Below are positions 17,352-24,697 of a DNA stretch of 35,305 nt, one piece after another. The stretch covers positions 1-35,305 of the forward strand of contig PNON01000023.1 of NCBI GenBank assembly GCA_013824865.1, written 5' to 3'. Positions within the stretch are counted from its first letter, which is position 1. Each line of letters opens with the position of its first letter. The notes beneath the pieces are model-generated. The model had not been told where the DNA came from and searched no databases. It worked only from the letters and a program-made list of their open reading frames with translations. The stretch is from Anaerolinea sp. (lineage in GTDB: Bacteria; Chloroflexota; Anaerolineae; Anaerolineales; Anaerolineaceae). A program made the position numbers and the translations under genes.

Positions 17352-17417
17352 GCAGAGGGACGTTCAGAAGGGGTCCAGTGGGAGGCTTTTGGGAATGTGG
17401 GAAGGGTAATGTAAAGC

Positions 17418-17423
17418 TATAAT
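17418..17423 (+). promoter_or_regulatory. -10 box of a probable leaderless promoter for the first methyltransferase
   Basis: A perfect TATAAT ends seven bases before the ATG at 17431. No good -35 and no Shine-Dalgarno sequence are present. Confidence 0.5.
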
Positions 17424-17430
17424 TGGATGC

Positions 17431-18003
17431 ATGAGTCGGTTTAGCCATTACCTTCGCTTTTTGCTCGCTTCTTTTGTCAAAGCACCCTGGGATACCGGCA
17501 TTTCACCACTTGAGCTGCTGGATTTCATCCGCACGCATTCTCCCGCACGCGCACTGGACCTGGGCTGCGGAACCGGCACCAATGCCATTACCCTTGCGCA
17601 ACATGGATGGCAGGTCACCGGTGTGGACTTCATCCCGCGCAGCATCCACCAGGCACGCCGCAAGGCAAAGCAAGCCAGCGTCCAGACCAGGTTCATCCTC
17701 GATTCGGTCGCCAGACTGCGCGGGCTGGATGGGTCATTCGACCTGATCCTGGATATTGGCTGTTATCACGGTCTTTCGCTATCCGAGCGCCCGGCTTACC
17801 GGGGTAATATCCAGCGCCTGCTGGAGCATGGCGGGACATTCCTGCTGTACGGTTTTCTGCATGACCCATCAGCCAGAATGACAACTGGCTTTAGCTCAGA
17901 TGACTTCGTGCAATTTTCACACTTCCTTACCCTGCAAAGCCGGTTGGAAAGCCCGGATAGGCGGGGAAGGGCATCTGTGTGGGTGGAATACAGCAGCGTG
18001 TAA
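17431..18003 (+). CDS. class I SAM-dependent methyltransferase
   Basis: A 190-residue protein with motif I LDLGCGTGT (42-50) and a post-I acidic turn VDFIPRSI (65-72). DLILDIGCYHGLS corresponds to motif II. The compact length and lack of any added domain resemble thiopurine/tellurite-type small-molecule methyltransferases, but the substrate is not determinable. It is first of a pair of methyltransferase genes 39 bases apart. Confidence 0.82.
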   Translation: MSRFSHYLRFLLASFVKAPWDTGISPLELLDFIRTHSPARALDLGCGTGTNAITLAQHGWQVTGVDFIPRSIHQARRKAKQASVQTRFILDSVARLRGLDGSFDLILDIGCYHGLSLSERPAYRGNIQRLLEHGGTFLLYGFLHDPSARMTTGFSSDDFVQFSHFLTLQSRLESPDRRGRASVWVEYSSV

Positions 18004-18042
18004 CTTATTCATCATAAAACCATCCAAACACTGGAGATTAGG

Positions 18043-18606
18043 ATGTCCTCATTCGATCATTTTGATTTTCTCGCCCCATTCTACGACCGGGTTATCAAAC
18101 CCAAACCGCCCGTTGATCTGCTGGCTCATCTGGCCTTAAACAGCAACTCTCACGTACTGGATGTTGGCGGCGGGACAGGCCGCAATGCCCAGAATCTACT
18201 TCCCCACGCAGCCGGAATCACAATCGTGGATCTGTCTTACAAGATGCTGCGGGAAGCCATGTTAAAACCCGGGTTGAATGGAGTCCTGGCGCGCAGCGAA
18301 TACCTGCCTTACTCTTCAGGCACATTCGATGCAGTGTTGATGGTGGACGCTCTGCATCACGTCTTCGACCAGGCGCTCACCTTGCGGGAGCTATTCCGGG
18401 TGGTGAAACCGGGCGGCACGCTGGTGGTGGAAGAGCCGGACATACGCACCTTTGCGGTCAAGATGATCGCTGTGGCTGAAAAGTTATTTGGCATGCGCAG
18501 CCACTTTTTATCGGGAGAGCGGATTGCTGGGATGTTTGCATCCTGCTGCAAAGAAGCCAATGTTTTCCGAAAGGAGAACACCGTTTGGGTGGTGGTGAAG
18601 AAGTAA
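18043..18606 (+). CDS. class I SAM-dependent methyltransferase (UbiE-like N-terminus)
   Basis: A 187-residue protein with motif I VLDVGGGTG (38-46), IVDLSYKML, and the late motif VVKPGGTLVVEEPD. The start SSFDHFDFLAPFYDRVI is like the ubiquinone/menaquinone methyltransferase group. It is not closely similar to the preceding methyltransferase. GGAG lies six bases before the ATG. The substrate is unknown. Confidence 0.85.
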   Translation: MSSFDHFDFLAPFYDRVIKPKPPVDLLAHLALNSNSHVLDVGGGTGRNAQNLLPHAAGITIVDLSYKMLREAMLKPGLNGVLARSEYLPYSSGTFDAVLMVDALHHVFDQALTLRELFRVVKPGGTLVVEEPDIRTFAVKMIAVAEKLFGMRSHFLSGERIAGMFASCCKEANVFRKENTVWVVVKK

Positions 18607-18903
18607 ACGCAACAAGCATATATCCAGTTAGCGCTCGAATGGATTGGTTGAGAAATAGTAAGTAAGGCTGAAAGAAATAATATTGGTCGTTTGTGGTTAA
18701 TCTTTTAGGAAGAATTGCTATAATTAATGTTGTGACCAGGTTGGTTCTTGTTCACTGCGATTTTCGCGGATAATTTGCAATATATCCAAACATAAGAGGT
18801 TCAGTATTGCGGCATAAATGCAACATATCAAGATTCTGTATAATTAATAGTTAGACAGCAAGAGAATGAAACCGCGAATCGATAGATTCATAAGGACATA
18901 AGA
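18607..18903 (+). promoter_or_regulatory. A+T-rich intergenic stretch with promoter elements
   Basis: About 297 bases without a gene. It holds an extended -10 TGC-TATAAT (18716-18724), and a second TATAAT (18839-18844) about 60 bases before the next start. The 10-mer TATAATTAAT occurs twice, exactly 120 bases apart (18719 and 18839). GTTAGCG at 18627 and GTTAGAC at 18850 resemble integron R' cores, though only the second fits GTTRRRY. No terminator is obvious after the methyltransferase gene. Confidence 0.45.
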
Positions 18904-19560
18904 ATGTATAAAAAAGAGGAGATGAATAAAATGGCAAACATCTGTCCTATTTGTCAAAAAGATGATCTTGTCCAGCGAGTAGAAACGTTGGTTGCTACTG
19001 GTCAGTCGTCTGGTACTTATTCTGGGCCTTCAGTTGGCACAACATACTCTGCTGGTAAATTTGGTACGGTCGGCGGATATACAACTTTAAGTGGCTCAAC
19101 TTCAAGTAACCTTGCAAAGTTACTTGAACCTCCTTCTTCTCCACCGAAACCTAAAGGTTATGGTTGTTGGTGGGTATTAATAGCTTATCCGGTAATACCA
19201 ATCGTTGGGGGATTTTTCAGTATTCCTTTTATGATACCTGGAGCGATCATAATTGGTATCGCCGAATCAAGAAGCCAGATTGCGGCTATTAGTCCTTGGG
19301 GAGGATTTGGAATAGCATTAGTAATAATAGGCGAAATCATTGGAATTGGATTAGCAATTAGGTTTTTCGTTAGAAGAGATAGAAATAAGAAAGCAATTAT
19401 GCAACAAAAAATGAACGAGGCAATGCCAGCGTGGGAAAAAGCAATGAATCTCTGGAAACGTTTGTATTATTGTCATCGTGACGGTATTATCTATGATCCC
19501 GATTCTGGCTACACTTGCGTTCCATCTGAAGTAGAAGATTTTGTATATAAGCAGTCTTGA
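18904..19560 (+). CDS. zinc-ribbon membrane protein of unknown function
   Basis: A 218-residue protein that I cannot place in a named family. CPIC (residues 14-17) near the N-terminus and YYCHRDGIIYDPDSG near the C-terminus (C190) look like two halves of a split zinc ribbon brought together in the cytoplasm. A Gly/Ser/Thr-rich linker (33-70) is followed by two hydrophobic segments (about 88-121 and 133-156), then a charged helix. Starts are possible at 18904 (AAGGA upstream) and at 18931 (GAGGAG upstream); the second begins just before the CPIC motif. Codon use is much more A+T-rich than in the neighbouring core genes, suggesting transfer. Confidence 0.65.
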   Translation: MYKKEEMNKMANICPICQKDDLVQRVETLVATGQSSGTYSGPSVGTTYSAGKFGTVGGYTTLSGSTSSNLAKLLEPPSSPPKPKGYGCWWVLIAYPVIPIVGGFFSIPFMIPGAIIIGIAESRSQIAAISPWGGFGIALVIIGEIIGIGLAIRFFVRRDRNKKAIMQQKMNEAMPAWEKAMNLWKRLYYCHRDGIIYDPDSGYTCVPSEVEDFVYKQS

Positions 19561-19616
19561 TATCGTTCTGCAAATCTGATAAAGATCTAAATGGCTATTC
19601 CATCCGATATACAGGC

Positions 19617-19741
19617 GCCTAACACCGGCTCCAGTCGGACCGCCTTCAGTGTAGGTACAGGGCGGCCATTCGCCACTTTTCGTGCTATCATGATTTTGTC
19701 GCCTTTCCAGAACCGGCAGCAGGTGAGCCATACAGTTAGCC
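19617..19741. repeat. possible attC-like recombination site
   Basis: Between two accessory genes. It starts with GCCTAAC (19617-19623), followed three bases on by GGCTC, and ends with GAGCC (19725-19729), then GTTAGCC (19735-19741). GCCTAAC and GTTAGCC pair with one mismatch, and GGCTC with GAGCC perfectly. A further CCGCC/GGCGG hairpin lies inside. The 125-base length suits an attC site, but GTTAGCC departs from GTTRRRY at the sixth base and the spacer lengths are unequal. No integrase is in the window. Confidence 0.3.
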
Positions 19742-19775
19742 CGTTCTTTGCAGAGCATTAATATCGGAGAAAAGT

Positions 19776-20738
19776 ATGTTGCGTTCAAAAATGGGATTCG
19801 ATTGGAAAAAGTCCAAAGCGCATTGTTTACTGTTAAGCAAATTTCTTTATCCCCAAAATCCAGACGATTTCTCTAAATCTGATATTTGGGAGGGTGTTCT
19901 TGGTGAAAAACCTTCTCAATCTATTAAGAGATTTTTAGATGAAGGTTTACTTGCAGTTGCAGATTTGGAAAACGTCCTTAGTTACAAATACAAAGTTTCT
20001 GAATTAAAGGATTTGTTGAAACAACGCGGGCTACCTATTTCAGGGCGGAAAGACAATATGATAAAACGCCTCATAACCGCAGACCTCGCTGGTATGAAAA
20101 AAACTGTTGCGGGACTTACAATTCTTCAATGTGTTCAGCACGGTAAAGAATTATCAGAGAAATATTTATCAAACGAGCAAGAGAAACGCAATCGTGTTGA
20201 AATGCAAGTTATGGAACACATCAATAAACGAATGTTCAAAGAAGCGAGCGTAGCAGTTGCCATTTATGAAGCCGAGCAGGTATTTCCTCGCGGCATGGGA
20301 AATGATTGGAAAAATTACAACCCAAACCGTGATGTAGAAATGATGAATAATATTTTCAGCAGTAAACCCAAAATCATGTCAAAATTGAGGGATGATAAAT
20401 TAGATATGTTTCGACAAGGAGCAGCCATGATGTCACTATGGGGCAAGAACACAGCCAAAGATTGGCTACCCCCAGATTTAACAACAGATTTATCTTTTGA
20501 TGTTGACACAGCCGCAAGAATGTTTTTATTCCATGCGATTCATAAAACATCGTTAGAGCAATATCGCAAAAGTGGTGTCGTAAAATTCGTGGAAGTATTG
20601 GCAGCGCAAGATTCTTGTGACGAGTGCAAAAAATTTACCAAGATAAAATACAAACTAAACGAAGTTCCTGAGTTGCCTCACGATAACTGCACCCACGAAA
20701 AAGGTTGCAGGTGTACATTGATACCATTGGTTATATAA
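19776..20738 (+). CDS. SAP-domain protein with Mu-F-like Cys/His C-terminal motif
   Basis: A 320-residue protein of unknown function. Residues about 70-104 match a SAP domain (helix-extended loop-helix, usually DNA-binding): YKVSELKDLLKQRGLPISG, then KDNMIKRL. The middle (110-265) is mostly helical. The C-terminus has CDEC (281-284) and LPHDNC ... GCRC (about 300-313), which resembles the metal-binding end of phage Mu F/SPP1 gp7-type head proteins (CxxC ... PxHxxCRC). No other phage gene is near, so a solitary or domesticated role is likely. GGAG lies six bases before the ATG. The next gene starts four bases after the stop. Base composition is A+T-rich. Confidence 0.6.
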   Translation: MLRSKMGFDWKKSKAHCLLLSKFLYPQNPDDFSKSDIWEGVLGEKPSQSIKRFLDEGLLAVADLENVLSYKYKVSELKDLLKQRGLPISGRKDNMIKRLITADLAGMKKTVAGLTILQCVQHGKELSEKYLSNEQEKRNRVEMQVMEHINKRMFKEASVAVAIYEAEQVFPRGMGNDWKNYNPNRDVEMMNNIFSSKPKIMSKLRDDKLDMFRQGAAMMSLWGKNTAKDWLPPDLTTDLSFDVDTAARMFLFHAIHKTSLEQYRKSGVVKFVEVLAAQDSCDECKKFTKIKYKLNEVPELPHDNCTHEKGCRCTLIPLVI

Positions 20739-20742
20739 AATT

Positions 20743-21228
20743 ATGGAGTCAGCTCCTACCGTCTTGGATTACATTACGCTTGGCATCGCAATATGGGGAG
20801 CGGTACTATCTACAATCTTAGCCGTTAGGAATATTCAAAAAGATAAACGCCAAGTCAGCGTGACCTGTCGGTTGTTAGAGCAGACTCTTTCGCAAGATGG
20901 TATTCCCCACAACATGAATGTAGGCATAAAAGCTGTTAATACAGGTCACAGAGATGTTAAGTTGGAATATGCTGGTTTAATTACCAAAAGCAAGAAATAC
21001 TTTGTCGCAAACACCCATCAGGTATTACCTGCTACTTTAGGAGACGGCGCTTCTATAACAATTTGTATAAAACTTGATGACGCAGAAAAACAGTTAAGAG
21101 TTATTTCACCATCGGAAATATACGTCTCGGCTTATTTAAAAGATGTCGAAGGTGTTTTCTACAAAACTTCACATCTTCCTGATGTAATGGTTCATAGAAA
21201 GATGGCGAAAAAGAGTAGGTTGGGCTAA
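20743..21228 (+). CDS. N-terminally anchored small protein of unknown function; last codons lie in a REP element
   Basis: A 161-residue protein of no family I recognise. A single hydrophobic helix near the N-terminus (about residues 10-28) is followed by a basic turn (KDKR), and the rest (about 35-150) reads as a beta-sandwich-like domain, presumably cytoplasmic. It starts four bases after the SAP gene, so the two are coupled. The final codons, including the stop, fall inside the left REP hairpin (21215-21258), so its original C-terminus may have been replaced when the REP arrived. Confidence 0.6.
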   Translation: MESAPTVLDYITLGIAIWGAVLSTILAVRNIQKDKRQVSVTCRLLEQTLSQDGIPHNMNVGIKAVNTGHRDVKLEYAGLITKSKKYFVANTHQVLPATLGDGASITICIKLDDAEKQLRVISPSEIYVSAYLKDVEGVFYKTSHLPDVMVHRKMAKKSRLG

Positions 21229-21258
21229 GCCCTGCGTTTTTTGCAGGGTCAGCCCACC
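21215..21258 (+). repeat. left REP hairpin of the RAYT unit
   Basis: Begins with GTAG, the tetranucleotide that marks REP elements recognised by RAYT transposases. An imperfect palindrome follows: outer arms TGGGCT and AGCCCA, inner stem CCCTGC/GCAGGG, T-rich loop. It is a near-identical inverted copy of 21879-21924. Confidence 0.8.
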
Positions 21259-21283
21259 ATCACAAATTTGGCCAACTCATCCA

Positions 21284-21835
21284 TCATTCCAGATCACCCA
21301 ACCCCTTTATATTATCTGGCTCCAAGTCGCCCCAATCCTCATCATAATATCCTTCCTTTACATAATCATGGAAGCTTGACCAACGCCAATCCGACAGCTT
21401 TTTCACCAACCCATGTTTTATCGGGTTGAAATGGATGTAATGGATATGCCTGGCAAGATCTTCATCATCCCGGATTGTGTGTTCCCAAAAGCGGCGCTGC
21501 CATATTCCCCTTTCCCGTTTCCTCTTCCGTGACTCAGATATAGGTCCCTCTATATCCGCTTTACTTCCTAATTCCCTGGTAACTAAAGCCTTGATCACCT
21601 GCCATCGAATGGAATAATCATGGTCACCTTCTGGAAGTTTCCATATGCAATGAATATGGTTGGGAAGAATACAATATGCCTGTTGTTCGAATGGGTAACG
21701 CTTTCGTGTATCGGCAATGATCTTCTGCAATAATTCAATGTTTTGCGAATTTGAAAAAAGAGGTATTCTTTGATTCGTTACTACTGTAAAGAAATAGGTT
21801 CCACCATCCGTAAGAATTCTTCGATAATTTGGCAT
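21284..21835 (-). CDS. REP-associated tyrosine transposase (RAYT, Y1_Tnp/TnpA-REP family)
   Basis: A 183-residue single-strand DNA transposase/endonuclease of the HUH superfamily. The metal-binding pair is HIH (60-62) within CILPNHIHCIW. The nucleophile is probably Y133 in HIHYIHFNPIKHGLV, a stretch typical of RAYTs. RRFWEHTIRDDEDL precedes it. The length suits the family and the frame is intact, so it may be active. It is enclosed by two REP hairpins in inverted orientation, their GTAG ends outermost, which supports the call. A TATAAT box lies five bases before the ATG. RAYTs are thought to excise and spread REPs rather than themselves. Confidence 0.92.
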   Translation of the reverse strand: MPNYRRILTDGGTYFFTVVTNQRIPLFSNSQNIELLQKIIADTRKRYPFEQQAYCILPNHIHCIWKLPEGDHDYSIRWQVIKALVTRELGSKADIEGPISESRKRKRERGIWQRRFWEHTIRDDEDLARHIHYIHFNPIKHGLVKKLSDWRWSSFHDYVKEGYYDEDWGDLEPDNIKGLGDLE

Positions 21836-21878
21836 GTGTAATTATATACGGGTTTGTATTTGATTATGGGGATGAGCT

Positions 21879-21924
21879 GGTGGGCTGCCCCTGCAAAAAA
21901 ACGCAGGGCTTCAGCCCACCCTAC
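21879..21924 (-). repeat. right REP hairpin of the RAYT unit
   Basis: Read on the minus strand it begins GTAG and continues as the left REP does, with the same inner stem CCCTGC/GCAGGG. Differences are a few single bases and a seven-T instead of six-T loop. It lies between the RAYT start and the pnp terminator. Confidence 0.8.
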
Positions 21925-21952
21925 CCGCCTCGCTCGTAATAACAATATAAAA

Positions 21953-21976
21953 AACCGGACACTTTCGCGTCCGGTT
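21953..21976 (-). terminator. Rho-independent terminator of pnp
   Basis: An 8-base-pair stem (AACCGGAC with GTCCGGTT) with an 8-base loop. On the minus strand it is followed by a run of T residues. It lies 22 bases after the pnp stop. Confidence 0.85.
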
Positions 21977-21998
21977 GAATATATTTTCAAATTCTGAT

Positions 21999-24233
21999 TT
22001 ACCTGCGGTTGAAGCCGCCGCGGTCACCACCGCTGCGATTATTACGGTCTCCACCCGGTCTGCTGCTCCGGTTTCCGCCCCGGTCACCGCCCGGCCGACC
22101 TCCACCGCTGCCCTTGCGGTCTTTAGCCATGGCTTCTTCAGCGGTCCAACCTTCCAGCACTGCCTGGCGCGATAAGCGGATCTTGCCAGTCGGGTCAATA
22201 TCTATCACCATGACGGTGATCTCATCGCCCAGTTTGGCAATATCTTCCACCTTTTCCACCCGCTCGGTATCCAACTGGCTGATGTGCACCATGCCATCCG
22301 TATTGGGCATGATCTCGACGAACGCGCCAAAGTCTGCTACGCGCACAACCTTGCCGGTGTATATGCGGCCGATGGTCGGGGATTCAGTCAGCGCCTCGAT
22401 CCGTTCGCGGGCAATAGCTTCGCCCACGCCGTCAATCGCGGCAATGTATACTGTGCCATCATCCGCAATGTCAATCTTGGTGTTGGTTTCTTCCTGCAAG
22501 GCACGGATGTTCTTGCCGCCTGGTCCAATGATCGCACCGATCTTATCCACTGCCACCTTGATGATGGTGATGCGGGGAGCGTGCGGTTTCAGTTCCGGGC
22601 GGGGTTCGGCAATAACGCTGGTGATTTCACCCAGAATGCTCTGGCGGGCTTCCTTGGCCTGATCCAGCGCTTTGCCCATGATCTCGGGAGTGATGCCTTT
22701 GATCTTGATATCCATCTGCAACGCGGTAATACCCAATGCAGTTCCAGCTACTTTGAAGTCCATGTCACCCAGGTGGTCTTCCAACCCCTGGATATCGGTC
22801 AGTATCTGGAAGGTATAGCCTTCCTTCACCAGGCCCATCGCCACACCGGCAACCGGGGCTTTGATCGGCACTCCAGCATCCATCAACGCCAGGGAGGAAC
22901 CACACACAGAAGCCATGGAGCTGGATCCGTTGGATGCCAGTACCTCGGAAACCAGGCGCAGGGTGTAGGGGAAAACCTTTTCATCTGGGATGACGGGGAA
23001 AAGCGCCCGTTCCGCCAGTGCGCCGTGACCGATCTCACGCCGGCTCGAACCACGCAGTTGTTTCACTTCTCCGGTGGAGTATGGCGGGAAATTGTAGTGA
23101 TGGATATAGCGTTTGCTATCGTTCGGGGAGAGTGTGTCGATCTCCTGCGCCTCTTTGGGTGTACCCAGAGTGGCCAGGGTGATCACCTGGGTCTCTCCGC
23201 GGGTGAACAAACCGCTGCCATGCGCACGCGGGCTCGTACCCACTTCGCACCAGATGGGGCGGATCTCGTTCAAGCCGCGGCCATCGGGGCGTTTGCCTTC
23301 ATTCAGGATGCGGTTACGGATGATGTTCTTGTATGTTTCTTCAAAAGCTGCCTTCACTTCTTTGGTCAGGCTTGCGTCTTCCGCGCATAACTCAGTGACT
23401 ACAACAGCTTCCAGTTCATCCACCGCGTCATAAAGTTCAGCTTTGGAGTGGGGTGCATCCAGTGCAGCTGTCAATGGTTTGGTAATGCGATTCGCCACTT
23501 TTTTCCATAATTCTTCGTTCCTGGCTGGAACCTCGATCACCCGCTTGGCCTTGCCTATTTCAGCGGCCATTTTCTCCTGCAGGTCGATGAGCGGCAGCAG
23601 CGACTTGTGGCCAAATTCGAGCGCCTGCAGCATATCCGCTTCGCTCAGCTCATTGGCACCAGCTTCGACCATCAGGATGGCATCCTTCGTCCCTGCGATG
23701 CGCAGGTCCAGTTCGCTGACTTCGATTTGGGCATAGGTGGGATTGACTACAAAAGCGCCATTCACCTTGCCAATGCGTACAGCGCCAACCGGACCGCCCC
23801 ACGGAATATCAGAGATCATCAGTGCGCCAGAAGCTGCATTGATGGCCAGGATATCGAGGGGATGGATCTCGTCAGCAGAGAGCGTGAACAGGATCACCTG
23901 TACTTCATTGCGTGTCTCCTGATTGAATAGCGGGCGCAGCGGGCGGTCAGTTAACCGACCGGTGAGGATGGCATCCTCGCTGGGCCTGCCTTCCCGTCGG
24001 AAAAACGAGCCAGGAATCTTGCCGCTGGCATACATGCGCTCTTCATATTCAACGGTGAGCGGGAAGAAATCGATGCCTTCACGCACGCCGCCCATGGTGG
24101 CAGCCGCGAAGACGATCGAATCGCCATGACGTACCGTCACGGAACCGCCCGCCTGGGCTGCCAGTTTGCCGGTCTCAAACGTGATCGTCTGATCCCCGAC
24201 ATTGGCTGTATAAATTTTTGGTTCTGGTTTCAT
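21999..24233 (-). CDS. pnp: polyribonucleotide nucleotidyltransferase (PNPase)
   Basis: Phosphorolytic 3'-to-5' exoribonuclease of RNA decay, acting as a trimer. The 744-residue protein has RNase PH domain 1 (about 10-220), the helical linker, RNase PH domain 2 (about 310-540, with GSSSMASVCG and VAGVAMGL), a KH domain (552-615, GPGG at 570-573) and an S1 domain (about 621-690, DFGAFVEI). It ends in a basic Gly/Arg-rich tail (about 701-744, repeats of GGDR) longer than in enterobacterial PNPase, which probably adds RNA affinity. AAAGGA lies eight bases before the ATG. It follows rpsO, as in many bacteria, with a structured leader between. Confidence 0.97.
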   Translation of the reverse strand: MKPEPKIYTANVGDQTITFETGKLAAQAGGSVTVRHGDSIVFAAATMGGVREGIDFFPLTVEYEERMYASGKIPGSFFRREGRPSEDAILTGRLTDRPLRPLFNQETRNEVQVILFTLSADEIHPLDILAINAASGALMISDIPWGGPVGAVRIGKVNGAFVVNPTYAQIEVSELDLRIAGTKDAILMVEAGANELSEADMLQALEFGHKSLLPLIDLQEKMAAEIGKAKRVIEVPARNEELWKKVANRITKPLTAALDAPHSKAELYDAVDELEAVVVTELCAEDASLTKEVKAAFEETYKNIIRNRILNEGKRPDGRGLNEIRPIWCEVGTSPRAHGSGLFTRGETQVITLATLGTPKEAQEIDTLSPNDSKRYIHHYNFPPYSTGEVKQLRGSSRREIGHGALAERALFPVIPDEKVFPYTLRLVSEVLASNGSSSMASVCGSSLALMDAGVPIKAPVAGVAMGLVKEGYTFQILTDIQGLEDHLGDMDFKVAGTALGITALQMDIKIKGITPEIMGKALDQAKEARQSILGEITSVIAEPRPELKPHAPRITIIKVAVDKIGAIIGPGGKNIRALQEETNTKIDIADDGTVYIAAIDGVGEAIARERIEALTESPTIGRIYTGKVVRVADFGAFVEIMPNTDGMVHISQLDTERVEKVEDIAKLGDEITVMVIDIDPTGKIRLSRQAVLEGWTAEEAMAKDRKGSGGGRPGGDRGGNRSSRPGGDRNNRSGGDRGGFNRR

Positions 24234-24284
24234 TACTTTTTTCCTTTTCTATTGATTCCCGCCTGGTTAGGGACTGAAAGCAAG

Positions 24285-24309
24285 CCAGGACAATCTTTCA
24301 TTGTCCTGG
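24285..24309 (-). promoter_or_regulatory. leader hairpin upstream of pnp
   Basis: A perfect 10-base-pair stem (24285-24294 with 24300-24309) and a 5-base loop, 51 bases before the pnp ATG. It has no strong T-tract. In enterobacteria an RNase III-cut hairpin in this place controls pnp; a similar role here is inference. Confidence 0.55.
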
Positions 24310-24386
24310 TAAAGTTTCAATTCCCAACCAACGAGTTTGACCTGATATTGTGCAATTTCTGCCTGAAATTAACTGTATAAAAAATG

Positions 24387-24416
24387 GAGTAGATGGTTCT
24401 CTTGCGCCATCTACTC
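24387..24416 (-). terminator. terminator after rpsO
   Basis: A perfect 10-base-pair stem (GAGTAGATGG with CCATCTACTC). On the minus strand it is followed by CATTTTTTA. It lies eight bases after the rpsO stop, so pnp probably depends on readthrough or its own promoter. Confidence 0.85.
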
Positions 24417-24424
24417 GATAATAA

Positions 24425-24697
24425 TTACTTCTTGCGAATGTTCAAGCGCTCAGATATAGCGAGGTAACGGGGGTAATCCGTTTGCCGCAGGTAGGCGAGC
24501 AGGCGGCGGCGGGTGCCGACCAGCTTGAGCAAGCCGCGGCGGGAGCTGTTATCCAGCTTGTTCGCCCGCAAGTGTTCGGTTAGCTGGGTGATACGCTTGC
24601 TGAGGATGGCGATCTGGACATCTGCGCTGCCGGTGTCGGTTTCGTGGCGGTGATAATCTGTAATAACCTGTGTTTTTAATTCCTTGTTCAATGGCAT
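24425..24697 (-). CDS. rpsO: 30S ribosomal protein S15
   Basis: A 90-residue primary 16S rRNA-binding protein of the small-subunit platform. The conserved core [16 protein letters not shown], the [20 protein letters not shown] stretch and the RRRLLAYL helix are all intact. It lies upstream of pnp, the usual order. An AAGGAG lies 11 bases before the ATG. The leader of about 80 bases can fold (CGGCAG with CTGCTG, plus an outer GTCC/GGAC), which could be an S15 autoregulatory site; that is inference. Confidence 0.97.
   Translation of the reverse strand: MPLNKELKTQVITDYHRHETDTGSADVQIAILSKRITQLTEHLRANKLDNSSRRGLLKLVGTRRRLLAYLRQTDYPRYLAISERLNIRKK

Noticed and set aside
19351-19788. A 145-codon minus-strand frame over the end of the zinc-ribbon gene and the attC-like gap
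   Set aside because: No ribosome-binding site, no motif, and most of it is opposite a better-supported gene.
18607-21228. Intact prophage in the accessory region
   Set aside because: Apart from the Mu-F-like tail of one protein there is no terminase, portal, capsid, tail, integrase or lysis gene.
21215-21924. CRISPR or tandem repeat array from the two REP hairpins
   Set aside because: Only two copies, inverted rather than direct, with a transposase gene between them.
22284-23390. A 368-codon open frame on the plus strand opposite pnp
   Set aside because: It lies wholly inside pnp, has no ribosome-binding site and no protein-like motif. Long antisense frames arise from the codon bias of GC-rich genes.
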